In this document: positions 52,933 to 63,743 of the stretch, in pieces
How the letters are laid out: every line of letters starts with the position of its first letter
Numbering within the stretch: the stretch's first letter is position 1
Assembly: GCF_030410395.1 (NCBI RefSeq)
Contig: NZ_JAUHHF010000003.1
Span: 62,001-126,000, forward strand
Direction: 5' to 3'
Length of the DNA stretch: 64,000 nucleotides
DNA from: Zwartia panacis
Lineage (GTDB): Bacteria; Pseudomonadota; Gammaproteobacteria; Burkholderiales; Burkholderiaceae_B
The notes under the pieces: generated by a model
Database searches by the model: none
What the model saw: only the letters and a program-made list of their open reading frames with translations
What the model was told of the DNA's origin: nothing
Translations under genes and position numbers: made by a program

Positions 52933-55900
52933 TTACCCAATCGCCATCAAAGTCGCATTTCCGCCGGCTGCCGCTGTGTTATTGCTGATCGCTTTTTCGT
53001 GCAACAGGATCTCGATCCTGTAGTGTTCAAGCATTTCCAGTTGTTCGGTCGAACGACTATGAATCGGAATGAGCGGCCCTGACCGTCTCCATAAACGTTG
53101 TACGAGCGCGAGCAACGTATCTCTATCACCCTCGAACAATACGGCCTCGAAAGGCAGTTGATCAAGTTCAGCTTGTTCACAGATCGACCACTCTCGCGTA
53201 TCTTGACGACGCATTTCTCGCCAGCTTGCGATCGCAGGGGTATTCAACCAGATTGGCTTGATCCCCACACTTGAGGTGATCGCACTCTGGTGCTGGATAC
53301 CAATTTCGGTCGAGGCCACACAAAGCACGACAGACTTAGGCTGCAGTTGATAAGTATTGCGCTCACCGGTTGGCCCTGACAAGGTGTACTCAGAGGCGCG
53401 GTCAGGGTTCTGCTCAGAAGTCAAAGCTTCCAGGAAAACAGGGGGCTTTTGCAAAGACGCCAAGAGGCGCAACACATATAGCGGACCTCCCGCTTTAGGC
53501 CCAGTTCCTGACAGTCGATTACCACCGAAAGGCTGAACACCTACGACCGCCCCCACCATGTTGCGATTGATATAAACGTTACCGGCACAAGCATGGTTGA
53601 TGACTTGCTGGACAGTTTCATCAAGCCTCGTGTGTATACCCAGCGTGAGACCATAACCGAGACGATTAATCGCATTGACTAACGTATCGAGCTGTTCACG
53701 TCGATAGCGCACAATGTGTAAAACGGGTCCAAAAATCTCTCTTGATACATCTTCAACTGCAGGCACTTCGACCAAGGTCGGTGGGACAAACCATCCAAAG
53801 TTCGTATCAGACTCCAATGCAGTTTGAAAAACCTGACGACCTTGCCTCTGCAACTGATCTAGATATTGATCAATGGTGCTTTTTGCCTGACGATCAATGA
53901 TCGGTCCCACATCGCAACTCAGTCTGTCGCAATGACCGGTTCGAAGCTCGACCATCGCGCCGCGCAACATATGCAACAAACTATCGGCGATCTCTTCCTG
54001 GATGCATAGCAGTCTCAAGGCCGAGCAGCGCTGTCCCGCAGAATCAAAAGCGGAGACCAGCACATCATTGACCACTTGTTCGCACAGCGCCGAAGAGTCC
54101 ACCACCATTGCGTTGATACCACCGGTCTCGGCGATCAATGTCACAGGCTCGCCACGCGCATCCAGTCGCGTGGACAAGGTACGTGCAATCGCCTGCGCAA
54201 CGTCTGTCGATCCCGTAAAAACGACACCTTGGATACGGGAATTCTCAACAAGACCTGCCCCAAGCTCCTCACCTGTCCCGAGCAAAAGTTGCAAAGCCTG
54301 TGAGGGAATCCCTGCGCGATGAAGGATCTTGACCGCAGCGTGCGCGATCAAACTGGTTTGCTCAGCAGGTTTGGCAATCACCACATTACCTGCAGCCAGA
54401 GCGCCTGCGATCTGACCAACAAAAATCGCCAAAGGAAAATTCCACGGACTGATACAGGCCACGGGCCCCAACGGCGCATGCGGATTGCCCTCCAAATGCT
54501 CACAGGCCCAGGCAGCGTAGTAATTCAGAAAATCCACCGTTTCGCGGATTTCGGAGATTGCATTGGGAATCGACTTGCCCGCTTCTCTCACCAACATCGC
54601 GATCAACGTGCCTGACTGACTCTCAATTGATTTGGCCGCCATTTGAAGCGCCTGTGCCCGTTGCCGGGCCGGCGTGGCTTGCCAGACCGCTTGATATGCG
54701 GTCGCAATCTCAAGCGCCTGCTCGACGTGAGAGCGTTGCGCGAACATCACCTCTCCCACCACATCTCGCTGTTCAGCAGGATTTAAGACATTTCTGGCGA
54801 GCGTCTCTTGCCAGACGACTTCGCACGTACCGACCAGCGACGAGGCTCTCCAAGAGGTCAGCCCAACATTGATCAAATTCGCGCTCAGGGAGCCGAGCCT
54901 CTGCTCATTACTGAGATCAAGGCCCGACGAGTTAGGGCGACCAAGCGACACAGCCGAATCAGACTTCACATACAGATTTGCAGGCAGGGGAATTCGAGGA
55001 TGCGCCATACCCGGGGGAGACACCGCACGGGTCAACTCGACAGGATCGGTAATCAACTCTTGCACCGATGTGCCTTCGTCGTGGATTCTATTTACAAAAG
55101 AAGTATTGGCACCGTTTTCCAGAAGCCTGCGCACCAAATAAGGCAGCAAAGCCTCATGTGTCCCGACCGGGGCATAAATCCTGCAAGGTCGGTCTAATCC
55201 GCCCTCGGATACAGGTTGACAAGCGAACTCATACAATGGCTCACCCATACCGTGCAGACATTGAAACTCATACTGGCCACGATAATAGTTGGGACCCGCC
55301 ATGTGATAGATAGCTGCCACCGTCTGCGCATTGTGCGTCGCGAATTGCGGAAACAATGCATCGGGGGCTTCCAACATTTTTCGGGCACACGCCAAATAGG
55401 AAACATCGGTATGACTCTTGCGTGTGTAAACAGGATAGCCCTCCAAACCATCGACCTGAGCCCTTTTAATCTCCGTATCCCAATAAGCACCCTTGACTAG
55501 TCTGATCATCAGGCGACGTTTGTGTCGTCTGGCCAGATCAATCAGATAATCAATAACGAAAGGCGCCCGCTTTTGATAGGCCTGCACCACAAAACCGATA
55601 CCATTCCAATTCTTTAAAGCAGGATCGTCACAAACCGCCTCGAGCAAGTCCAGCGACAGCTCCAGTCGATCAGCTTCCTCGGCATCAATATTCAGACCAA
55701 TGTCATACTGTTTGGCCAAATGCACCAGTCTGGATAGATCTGGCAACAACTCATTCATCACGCGGTCACGCTGAGCCCTGCTGTAGCGGGGATGCAACGC
55801 GGAGAGCTTGATCGAGATCCCCGAGCTTTCGTAAATCCCTTTTCCTGCTGCGTTCTTGCCAATTGCATGGATCGCCTGCTCGTAGAGCTGAAAATATCGG

Positions 55901-56772
55901 CGTGCATCTTCGCGCGTCAGGGCAGCCTCTCCCAACATATCAAAGGAGTAACTAAAACCCTTTTTCGCGAGACGCTCTCCATGGTTGATGGCCTCAGCGA
56001 TTGTCCTGCCCGCGACAAACTGCTCGCCTAACAAACGCATGGCGATATTCACGCCCTTGCGGACCAGCGGCTCGCCGCCGCGCGAGATCATTCGTGTCAA
56101 CGCATTGGAAAGGTGCTTTTCGCTGCTGACGGTCACCAGCTTGCCTGTGATCATCAGCCCCCAGGTTGCAGCATTCACAAACAATGAAGGCGATCCACCC
56201 GTATGCGCGCGCCAGTCACCTTGCGAAATCTTGTCGCGTATAAGGGCATCGCGCGTAGACAGATCCGGGATCCTCAAGAGCGCCTCAGCGAGACACATCA
56301 AGGCAATCCCCTCTTGAGAGGACAACGAAAACTCTTGCAACAACGCTTCGACACCGCTGCGCTTGCGAGTATTGCGCAACGCGAGGACAAGGCGGCTAGC
56401 CGTCTTGCTCACCGCAACAGGATCCGTGCTTTGTGCAAGCTCCAGCAGCATAGGCAGACATTCGGTTTCCGGACGGCGATAAGCAGACGTAATCGCCGCA
56501 CGCAATACCGACTGCGCCTGAACGTCCTGGGCAAACTCGACGAAGGGCAACAAGCTCACAGGGTGTGATTCCAGCACCCCCTCTTCACCAACGCTCACCG
56601 AGTCACTTTGGATCAATTCAGGCGGAATCTCGCCACGCTCGATACGCTCGACATAGCTCGTCAGTGCTTGTTTATGCAACCAATGCGGTGTACGCGACAC
56701 CCTTAGTGCAGCAGTTCGCAAACGCTCGCGCAGCGCCTCGTCGACTTTGACCCCTATTGTGACGCTGGCCAT
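52933..56772 (-). CDS. putA: PutA: proline dehydrogenase / P5C dehydrogenase with RHH domain
   Basis: 1279 aa. N-terminal ribbon-helix-helix DNA-binding domain (about 1-45, VTIGVKVDEALRERLRTAA), alpha-helical dimerisation region, FAD-dependent PRODH barrel (about 200-560: KLSALHPRYSRAQ, RLVKGAYWDTEIKRAQ, CLHGMGEPLYEF, RRLLENGANTSFVNR), then aldehyde dehydrogenase P5CDH domain (ISPWNFPLAIFVGQIAGALAAGN, ETGGINAMVVD, catalytic Cys in GQRCSALRLLC, PFGGNRLSGTGPKAGG) and a C-terminal about 150-residue extension. It oxidises L-proline to glutamate, passing electrons to quinone and NAD. The RHH domain allows it to repress its own operon when no proline is present. Unusually, it lies in an operon-like run of amidohydrolase genes. 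Confidence 0.96.
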   Translation of the reverse strand: MASVTIGVKVDEALRERLRTAALRVSRTPHWLHKQALTSYVERIERGEIPPELIQSDSVSVGEEGVLESHPVSLLPFVEFAQDVQAQSVLRAAITSAYRRPETECLPMLLELAQSTDPVAVSKTASRLVLALRNTRKRSGVEALLQEFSLSSQEGIALMCLAEALLRIPDLSTRDALIRDKISQGDWRAHTGGSPSLFVNAATWGLMITGKLVTVSSEKHLSNALTRMISRGGEPLVRKGVNIAMRLLGEQFVAGRTIAEAINHGERLAKKGFSYSFDMLGEAALTREDARRYFQLYEQAIHAIGKNAAGKGIYESSGISIKLSALHPRYSRAQRDRVMNELLPDLSRLVHLAKQYDIGLNIDAEEADRLELSLDLLEAVCDDPALKNWNGIGFVVQAYQKRAPFVIDYLIDLARRHKRRLMIRLVKGAYWDTEIKRAQVDGLEGYPVYTRKSHTDVSYLACARKMLEAPDALFPQFATHNAQTVAAIYHMAGPNYYRGQYEFQCLHGMGEPLYEFACQPVSEGGLDRPCRIYAPVGTHEALLPYLVRRLLENGANTSFVNRIHDEGTSVQELITDPVELTRAVSPPGMAHPRIPLPANLYVKSDSAVSLGRPNSSGLDLSNEQRLGSLSANLINVGLTSWRASSLVGTCEVVWQETLARNVLNPAEQRDVVGEVMFAQRSHVEQALEIATAYQAVWQATPARQRAQALQMAAKSIESQSGTLIAMLVREAGKSIPNAISEIRETVDFLNYYAAWACEHLEGNPHAPLGPVACISPWNFPLAIFVGQIAGALAAGNVVIAKPAEQTSLIAHAAVKILHRAGIPSQALQLLLGTGEELGAGLVENSRIQGVVFTGSTDVAQAIARTLSTRLDARGEPVTLIAETGGINAMVVDSSALCEQVVNDVLVSAFDSAGQRCSALRLLCIQEEIADSLLHMLRGAMVELRTGHCDRLSCDVGPIIDRQAKSTIDQYLDQLQRQGRQVFQTALESDTNFGWFVPPTLVEVPAVEDVSREIFGPVLHIVRYRREQLDTLVNAINRLGYGLTLGIHTRLDETVQQVINHACAGNVYINRNMVGAVVGVQPFGGNRLSGTGPKAGGPLYVLRLLASLQKPPVFLEALTSEQNPDRASEYTLSGPTGERNTYQLQPKSVVLCVASTEIGIQHQSAITSSVGIKPIWLNTPAIASWREMRRQDTREWSICEQAELDQLPFEAVLFEGDRDTLLALVQRLWRRSGPLIPIHSRSTEQLEMLEHYRIEILLHEKAISNNTAAAGGNATLMAIG

Positions 56773-56785
56773 TTGAATTTCCGGC

Positions 56786-58033
56786 TTAGAGACGGTTCAC
56801 AAAAATCTGTCCTTCTTTCATCACCAGGGGAATATGATCTCCCTGACCCAAGAGACAGTTCACATCGCGCGTCGGATCACCATCCACGATCAAAATATCC
56901 GCAAAGGCACCCACTTGCAGTCGGCCGAGCTTACCCGTCATGTTCAAGACTTCGGCGGCGATCGTGGTGGCACTTCGAATCACCTCAATCAGAGGCATGA
57001 CCTCCGAGCGAATCCGGAATTCTTCGCTTTGCAGCCGCTGTGACGGCCCCAACAAGTCGCTACCATAGCCAATCTTGACACCCGCCTGACGATAAATTTC
57101 CAGCGAGCTCAGACCTGCCGAGCTGACCTCGGAAATTTTCGCGACGCTGTCGGCTGGCAAACCATACTTCTCACCTTCAAGACTCAACGCTTCGTATGTA
57201 ATCAGGGTTGGGACCACATACGCGCCGTGCTCATGCATCAGTCGCGCGGTCGGTGCGTCGATCAAATTACCGTGTTCGATCGTTCTGACACCGAGCCTGA
57301 TCGCGCGCGAAATCGCCTCAGGCGTGTACGAGTGCGCCATCACATAGGTTTGCCTCGCGGTGGCTTCTTGCACCATGGCAGTGATTTCCTCCTCGGAATA
57401 GCCCCAGGAAGCAATCGGATCCGTCGGCGAAGCCACACCGCCCGAAGCCATGATTTTGATCTGATCCGCGCCCATTTGAAATTCCTGGCGCACCGCCTTC
57501 CTGACCTCATCCACGCCATCGGCTACACGACCGATATCACCCGCCCGGAAACAGCAACCACAGAAACTCATGGGCCGAAGATGATCAGAGCGAGGCCGAG
57601 GATCTCCGTGTCCCGCGGTCTGACTGATGGCACGACCGGAAATGAACAGTCTCGGTCCATTCAGCGTGCCCTCGTTGATCGCGCACTTGAGTCCCCAGCC
57701 TGCCCCGCCGGCATCGCGCACAGTGGTAAAGCCGCGCTGGAGCATGCCCTGAATAATTGGAACGGCCCGCATCATCACCAACGCGTCAGGCAATACACCT
57801 TGCGTACTCAAGTTCAACTGGGTCGCAAGCACATGCACATGCAAGTCGATCAGCCCGGGCATGATGGTTTTGCCTTTCACATCAATCTCTTGAGCGCCTT
57901 TGACCTTGATAGGCGTCGAGGAGATTTCGCGGATCACACCATCTTCGACGAGCACATCGTGCGTGCCCTGCAGCTCTGAAGCCAATGGATCAAGCAGATT
58001 GCCATTGCGAAAAACAATTAAATTTTTACTCAT
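56786..58033 (-). CDS. Amidohydrolase (COG1228/Xaa-Pro dipeptidase-like)
   Basis: 415 aa. Binuclear metal site: DLHVHV, Lys in QIKIMASGGVASPTDP, His in MAHSYTP and IEHGN, Asp in GYGSDLLG. The KIMASGGV segment is typical of amidohydrolases with Xaa-Pro or Xaa-Arg/Lys dipeptidase activity. No signal peptide, so it acts after import. It lies between the ABC permease and PutA genes: an importer, a dipeptidase-like enzyme and proline oxidation in sequence. It is not a close copy of the other amidohydrolase here. Confidence 0.9.
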   Translation of the reverse strand: MSKNLIVFRNGNLLDPLASELQGTHDVLVEDGVIREISSTPIKVKGAQEIDVKGKTIMPGLIDLHVHVLATQLNLSTQGVLPDALVMMRAVPIIQGMLQRGFTTVRDAGGAGWGLKCAINEGTLNGPRLFISGRAISQTAGHGDPRPRSDHLRPMSFCGCCFRAGDIGRVADGVDEVRKAVRQEFQMGADQIKIMASGGVASPTDPIASWGYSEEEITAMVQEATARQTYVMAHSYTPEAISRAIRLGVRTIEHGNLIDAPTARLMHEHGAYVVPTLITYEALSLEGEKYGLPADSVAKISEVSSAGLSSLEIYRQAGVKIGYGSDLLGPSQRLQSEEFRIRSEVMPLIEVIRSATTIAAEVLNMTGKLGRLQVGAFADILIVDGDPTRDVNCLLGQGDHIPLVMKEGQIFVNRL

Positions 58034-58055
58034 GAGAAATAGTCTCCAGACATAT

Positions 58056-58930
58056 TCAGGACGTCATCGTTCTGACGTAGCGTCGGTGAATGAGCCAACT
58101 CGAGGTCAGCGCAATGGCCATGGTGGCAACAACAAGAATCAGCGCCATGCTCGACCCGAAAGGCCAGTTGGAGGCTTTGGCTATTTGACCGTAGAGCGAG
58201 GGTGCCATCATGGTGATACCGCTCCCCCCCAGCAAAACCGGTGTTGCGTAGGCGTTCATACACAAAATGAAGACCAGCATCGTGCCCGCGGCGACACCCG
58301 GAGCGGCAATTGGCAACACCACTCTCCAGAATGTGGTGAATTGGTTCGCACCCAAGTTTCGGGCAGCTTCTTCCACCGCGAAATCCATACCTTCGAGCAC
58401 ACTCTGCAAGGTCAGGATCATAAATGGCAGCACCACCGCTGTCGTACCAATGACGACCGCCAAAGGCGTGTAAAGTAATTTGATGGGCTGGTCGATGATG
58501 CCCAACCAAATCATCAACGCATTGGCAGCGCCCGCGTTACCGAGCACCACCATCCATCCCGCCGCGCGCACCACATTACCCACCATCAAGGGGAACACCA
58601 GCAGGATAATCAGAATGCTTTTGAAACGGGTTTGTGTTTTAGCTAAAAAATACGCCACAGGAAAACCCATAAGCAAAGACAGGCCCGTACATATTGCTGC
58701 AACTGTCAACGTATCCGTGAACACCTTGCGGTAGTAGGCATCCGTGAAAAAGTTGATGTAGTTTTGAAGGGTGAACCCTTCTTTCATCATCGTACGGGGA
58801 TCGAACTCGTTAAAGCTGTACCTGAACATCAACAGGATGGGTACCATGATGATGAGCAACACCACAATCGACGCAGGAAAGGCGAGCGAAACGCCCAGCC
58901 TTGAGGAGCCGGAGGCGGCCACGGGCTGGC

Positions 58931-58934
<4 letters not shown>
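58056..58934 (-). CDS. ABC transporter permease, PotB-like
   Basis: 292 aa with six predicted membrane helices and the EAA motif (EEAARNLGANQFTTFWRVVLPIAAPG), which docks to the ATPase. Its start overlaps the ATPase stop by 4 bp. One of two permeases of the polyamine/opine-type importer encoded here. Confidence 0.93.
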
Positions 58935-59998
<1,064 letters not shown>

Positions 59999-60003
59999 GA
60001 TGC

Positions 60004-60834
60004 TTAAACGACTTGACTGAGTTTTACAAACCGATCGGTAATCAGCATGATGATGCCGAGCAGGACGATTTGAACGGTTGAAACGGCCGCGATGGTCGGA
60101 TCAAGATTGAATTCAAGATATTGCAAGATGGCGATCGGCAAAGTCGTTTTGCCAGGTCCCACAAGCGACAGCGATACTTCGAGGTTTTCAAAAGAAACAA
60201 TAAAACTGAACAAGGCAGCCGCCACGATCGCGGGCCGAAGCATCGGCAAGGTGACGCGCAAAAACGCCGTGCGACCATTAGCGCCAAGATTGCGTGCGGC
60301 CTCTTCGATCGATGGATCCAGCCCATGCATGCTCGCCGACACAAGCCTCACCGTCCACGGAATCGTCAAACAAATGTGCGCCAGCACGAGCCCCGTCAAC
60401 GTGCCCACCAGATCCCGGTCAAAGAAATTTTCCGCGCGCAGATAAAACAAATAGACCGCAATGCCAGTCACGATCCCTGGCATCAGGAGTGGCGACAACA
60501 AAAGTGTGTTGGTGTACTTACTGCCTGTGAACTTGTAGCGAATGATGCCGAGTGCCGCGATGACGCCCAAGCCGACACCAAAAAACGCCGACACCAGCGC
60601 CACTTGCAGACTAAAAATAAAACCATTCACAAAGGCCTGGTTTTGCCAGGCATTGGCATACCAAGCCAAGGTGTAACCAGACGGTGGAAAGTACAGAATG
60701 GCGTCTTTGAAAAAGCTCAGCCACACCACAAAAATGAGCGGGCACAGCATGATCGCGTAAACCAGAAAAACAACTCCCCGCAGTATCAGTGTGCTGAAGG
60801 GGATGCCATGGCGACCAGAATGTGTAGAAGTCAC
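60004..60834 (-). CDS. ABC transporter permease, PotC-like
   Basis: 276 aa if the GTG at 60834 is used, close to the family length; a TTG at 60942 gives 312 aa with a 36-residue polar extension of doubtful reality. Neither has a strong ribosome site. Six helices and EAA motif (EEAARNLGANGRTAFLRVTLPMLRPA). First gene of the importer set on this strand; a receptor gene for a different transport family lies upstream. Confidence 0.9.
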   Translation of the reverse strand: MTSTHSGRHGIPFSTLILRGVVFLVYAIMLCPLIFVVWLSFFKDAILYFPPSGYTLAWYANAWQNQAFVNGFIFSLQVALVSAFFGVGLGVIAALGIIRYKFTGSKYTNTLLLSPLLMPGIVTGIAVYLFYLRAENFFDRDLVGTLTGLVLAHICLTIPWTVRLVSASMHGLDPSIEEAARNLGANGRTAFLRVTLPMLRPAIVAAALFSFIVSFENLEVSLSLVGPGKTTLPIAILQYLEFNLDPTIAAVSTVQIVLLGIIMLITDRFVKLSQVV

Positions 60835-60950
60835 GATTCGTTGAAACTTAGTAATGGTGAGCTTCGATCCTAGGCGAGTTGTACCTTTTGCAGGTATTGG
60901 GGTTAACCCTTTGTCTCGCCTTCGGTTTGAATAAACAAACAAGTTATTTG

Positions 60951-61925
60951 TTAAGTGTTACTAATCCCCGCTTCCTTGATCAACTTCTCCCAGCGAGCCA
61001 TTTCCTCCAGCACCATCTTCTGGGCTTCCTCGCGACTACTGCCCACCGCATCAAGGCCCTGCTTGCTCAGCTGCTCCTGAGCGGCAGGGGATTTCACCAC
61101 CGCGACGATTTCCTTGTTCAACTGATTCAAAATATCATTCGGTGTGCCAGCCGGTGCGGCAAAGCCGATCCAAAAGCGCATTGCCATGCCTGGCAGGCCG
61201 ACATCCACTGCGGAGGGCACATCCGGCAAAGACGCCGAGCGCTGCGTATCCGTCACGAGCAAGGCGCGCAACCGACCAGACTTGATCGATGGCAGGACCG
61301 TCGGCATCGAAGACACGAGCGCCTGCACCTGACCGCCCAACAAATCCGCCAGCACAGCACTTGCACCTTTATAGGGCACGTGCGTGAGATTGATCCCCGT
61401 CAAACTTTTGAGTAACTCGCCGCCCAGATGCGTGTTCGTCCCCACACCTCCGGAGCCGAAAAACATCTTGTTCGGGTTTTTCTTGACCAGCGCGACAAAC
61501 TCTTCAAAGTTTTTGACTGGCAAGTCAGCATTCACAACCAACACATGCGGTACTGAAGCCGCGATTGTGATCATGGAGAAACTTTTCTTTGGATCAAACT
61601 GGAGATCCTTGATCAAACCCGCTGCGATCGAAAAAGAAGTTTCAGCCGTCAACAAGGTATAGCCATCAGGATTTGCCCGAGCGACCGCATTCCAGCCAAT
61701 CGTACCGCCACCGCCGACGCGATTTTCCACAATCACAGGTTGCTTGACGCGGTCCGTCAGATGCTGCGCCACGATACGCGCCACGATATCCGTGCCACCA
61801 CCCGCAGAATACGGCACGATGATATTGACTGGTTTTCTGGGGTAGCCGTTATCTGCCCACGCCACTCCCGTCATGCTGAGTGCGCCGAGTGAGGCCAGAT
61901 AGTGATTAAATTCTCTGCGTTTCAT
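60951..61925 (-). CDS. Bug/TctC-family periplasmic solute receptor
   Basis: 324 aa from the ATG at 61925, chosen for GGGAG just upstream and a start at MKRREFNHYLASLG; the frame to 61985 overlaps the CoA-transferase gene. Signal region ends GVAWADNGYPRKPV. Landmarks: VPYSAGGGTDIVARIVAQHL, VIVENRVGGGGTIGWNAVA, NPDGYTLLTAE, HVPYKGASAVLADLLGGQVQA. It is 25 bp behind the CoA-transferase gene, so they form an uptake-and-activation pair. Confidence 0.92.
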   Translation of the reverse strand: MKRREFNHYLASLGALSMTGVAWADNGYPRKPVNIIVPYSAGGGTDIVARIVAQHLTDRVKQPVIVENRVGGGGTIGWNAVARANPDGYTLLTAETSFSIAAGLIKDLQFDPKKSFSMITIAASVPHVLVVNADLPVKNFEEFVALVKKNPNKMFFGSGGVGTNTHLGGELLKSLTGINLTHVPYKGASAVLADLLGGQVQALVSSMPTVLPSIKSGRLRALLVTDTQRSASLPDVPSAVDVGLPGMAMRFWIGFAAPAGTPNDILNQLNKEIVAVVKSPAAQEQLSKQGLDAVGSSREEAQKMVLEEMARWEKLIKEAGISNT

Positions 61926-61950
61926 TTTTATCTCCCAATTATGATTGATA

Positions 61951-63417
61951 TCAAACAGACAACCAGACAGGCTCGCCCTTGCCAAAATCTGGTGCGGGCC
62001 TCGCCCATCGAGGTGCTGTTTCTGTCATCTTTAAAACAGGTCCCAGCGTCAACATCTTGCCGTGATTAGAGGTATCCGTTTTAACGTAGAGTTTTTCAAC
62101 CTCTTCCGCCGCCAGACGGTCTGGCGCAGCATCAAAGCTCTCGAGCAGACCTTGACGCTGAATAAACATCGCGGACTGACAAAGCGAAACATTGACCTCG
62201 TAGCTGCCGCCCTCTTTGGCACGGCGAGCCAGTGCAAGCATGACTCCGATCGCGCCCAGATAACCTGTCAGATAATCACACATTGGCGCAAATACCAGCT
62301 TGGGTTGCCCCGCGCCAATCGCTTCTCCATAGGTATGACAGACACCCGTGACAGCTTGTGCGATTTGCTCCCAGCCGGCACGGTCTTTGAAAGGCCCGCC
62401 ACTCCCAAAACAGCTCACTGACAAATGAATCAAGCCGGGGCAAAGATCAAACAGTTGCTCGCGCCCAAACCCCTTTTTCGTCAAAGCGCCTGGACGATAC
62501 CCATCGATCACCACATCGGCCGTAGCCACCAGGTCACGGAAAATGGCGGCTTGCTCAGGGATCTCAAAATCCAGAAAACAACTCCGCTTGCCATGACTGG
62601 TGTCACGCACGTGCTCGGCAACCTGCGGCAAATGTGGCGCGGTTACCATCAAGACATCCGCGCCATGCTCGGCCAACGTCCTGCCAGCGATCGGCCCCGC
62701 CAGGATGCGTGTCAAATCCAGCGTACGCACCCCCTCCAGCGGCCGAGTTGCGCTTGATAAAGCTTTAGGCGCGCTATCTCTGACCTTTCGAATCTCAATG
62801 ACTGGGCGAGCACTCAAGTATTGTCCCTGAGGGTGTGCCAGCCACTCTGCCGGAGTGCGAATCAATCCGCCACATGCACGGGCATCCGCGATCGCCTGCT
62901 CGAGCTCCTCGCCATTCCACTTCCCAACGCTTGAGGACACGCCTTCAACCGAATGCTCGCATTGCAAAACGCCCAACACCTTGGGCGTCAAACTTGGCAA
63001 ATTCAGATGAGGCAGAAACCATCTGCCGTCCTTGGTCGGCCAAGGTTGAGTCGTCGTCAACATTTTTGCCATCATGTCCGACGGGGCAACTGAAACATAC
63101 TCACCCTCGGAGTTTTGCTTGCGTGTGTAATCCACCGTGCGCAAAGAAGCCGCTGCATGACCCACGTAAATGGCCAACCCTTGCCTCTTGCCATGGCGAA
63201 GTTCCCAGAGGTCATTAGCTGCGATACCGACCATGGAGAGGGCTGCCGCGACCGTTTCACCCACACGGAAAGGTGTCTTATAAAACGGATCCGCGCCTGA
63301 TAGCTGAAGAGTTTCGCTGGGCGCAGCGAGAGCTCTCACGCTCAGAAGCTCTTGAAGAGCTGAGCTAAAGCCTTGCGGCTTGTTTGTTAAATTTAAGTTA
63401 GAACCTTTCGACGACAC
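61951..63417 (-). CDS. Family III CoA-transferase with rearranged domain order
   Basis: 488 aa from the GTG at 63417, which has GGAG 7 bp upstream; a TTG at 63453 is less likely and there is no ATG. The usual N-terminal CaiB motif (GVRTLDLTRILAGPIAGRTLAEHGADVLMV) only begins about residue 230. It continues as normal: IDGYRPGAL, SCFGSGGPFKDRAGWEQIAQA, and MCDYLTGYLGAIGVMLAL where the Asp fits the nucleophile. The preceding 230 residues hold DGRWFLPHLNLPS and GLIRTPAEWLAHPQ, which resemble the small-domain segment that lies in the second half of normal family members. The order thus looks circularly permuted. Acid substrate unknown. Confidence 0.85.
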   Translation of the reverse strand: MSSKGSNLNLTNKPQGFSSALQELLSVRALAAPSETLQLSGADPFYKTPFRVGETVAAALSMVGIAANDLWELRHGKRQGLAIYVGHAAASLRTVDYTRKQNSEGEYVSVAPSDMMAKMLTTTQPWPTKDGRWFLPHLNLPSLTPKVLGVLQCEHSVEGVSSSVGKWNGEELEQAIADARACGGLIRTPAEWLAHPQGQYLSARPVIEIRKVRDSAPKALSSATRPLEGVRTLDLTRILAGPIAGRTLAEHGADVLMVTAPHLPQVAEHVRDTSHGKRSCFLDFEIPEQAAIFRDLVATADVVIDGYRPGALTKKGFGREQLFDLCPGLIHLSVSCFGSGGPFKDRAGWEQIAQAVTGVCHTYGEAIGAGQPKLVFAPMCDYLTGYLGAIGVMLALARRAKEGGSYEVNVSLCQSAMFIQRQGLLESFDAAPDRLAAEEVEKLYVKTDTSNHGKMLTLGPVLKMTETAPRWARPAPDFGKGEPVWLSV

Positions 63418-63600
63418 TTGTCTGCTCCATTTTTGGTTTTTAGCTCTATCCAAGCTTGAATTGAGGATATCACTTTAGTTGTTAACCCAACCGGAGATTT
63501 GGAATTGGTTTTGCTTCATTCACAAACATCACGCTTGCGCCTCAAAATCCTCGACAGTCGACTCTCTTTGTTTCTCGCAAATCCTCACATATTTACCTAT

Positions 63601-63630
63601 TTGACAACCTGCAAACATCAGGAACATAAT
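63601..63630 (+). promoter_or_regulatory. Sigma70-type promoter for the LivK-type gene
   Basis: TTGACA (63601-63606), 18-bp spacer, CATAAT (63625-63630), in the 326-bp gap before the LivK-type gene. It leaves a leader of about 105 bases. Apart from this and the inverted repeats at 63637-63666 and 63708-63726 I see nothing else in that gap. Confidence 0.55.
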
Positions 63631-63707
63631 CGGATGAAGGTCTAAGTTTTTTAAGTAAGTGACCTTTCGGCAACTATGCAGTTCCTTATCGCAAATACAT
63701 AAAAATA

Positions 63708-63726
63708 TTGACCTAAAAAAGGTCAA
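63708..63726 (+). promoter_or_regulatory. Inverted repeat in the leader of the LivK-type gene
   Basis: TTGACC - TAAAAAA - GGTCAA, perfect 6-bp arms, ending 5 bp before the TGGAGA ribosome site. A related AAGGTC...GACCTT pair lies at 63637-63642 and 63661-63666. Could be repressor sites or RNA hairpins. Confidence 0.4.
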
Positions 63727-63743
63727 CAACTGGAGACTAAATC

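Noticed and set aside
57227-57979. 250-aa open frame opposite the amidohydrolase gene
   Set aside because: His/Arg-rich composition typical of antisense frames; the minus strand has a complete enzyme with metal motifs.
60121-60873. 250-aa open frame opposite the PotC-like permease
   Set aside because: Highly charged antisense translation of a membrane protein; no motif and no ribosome site.
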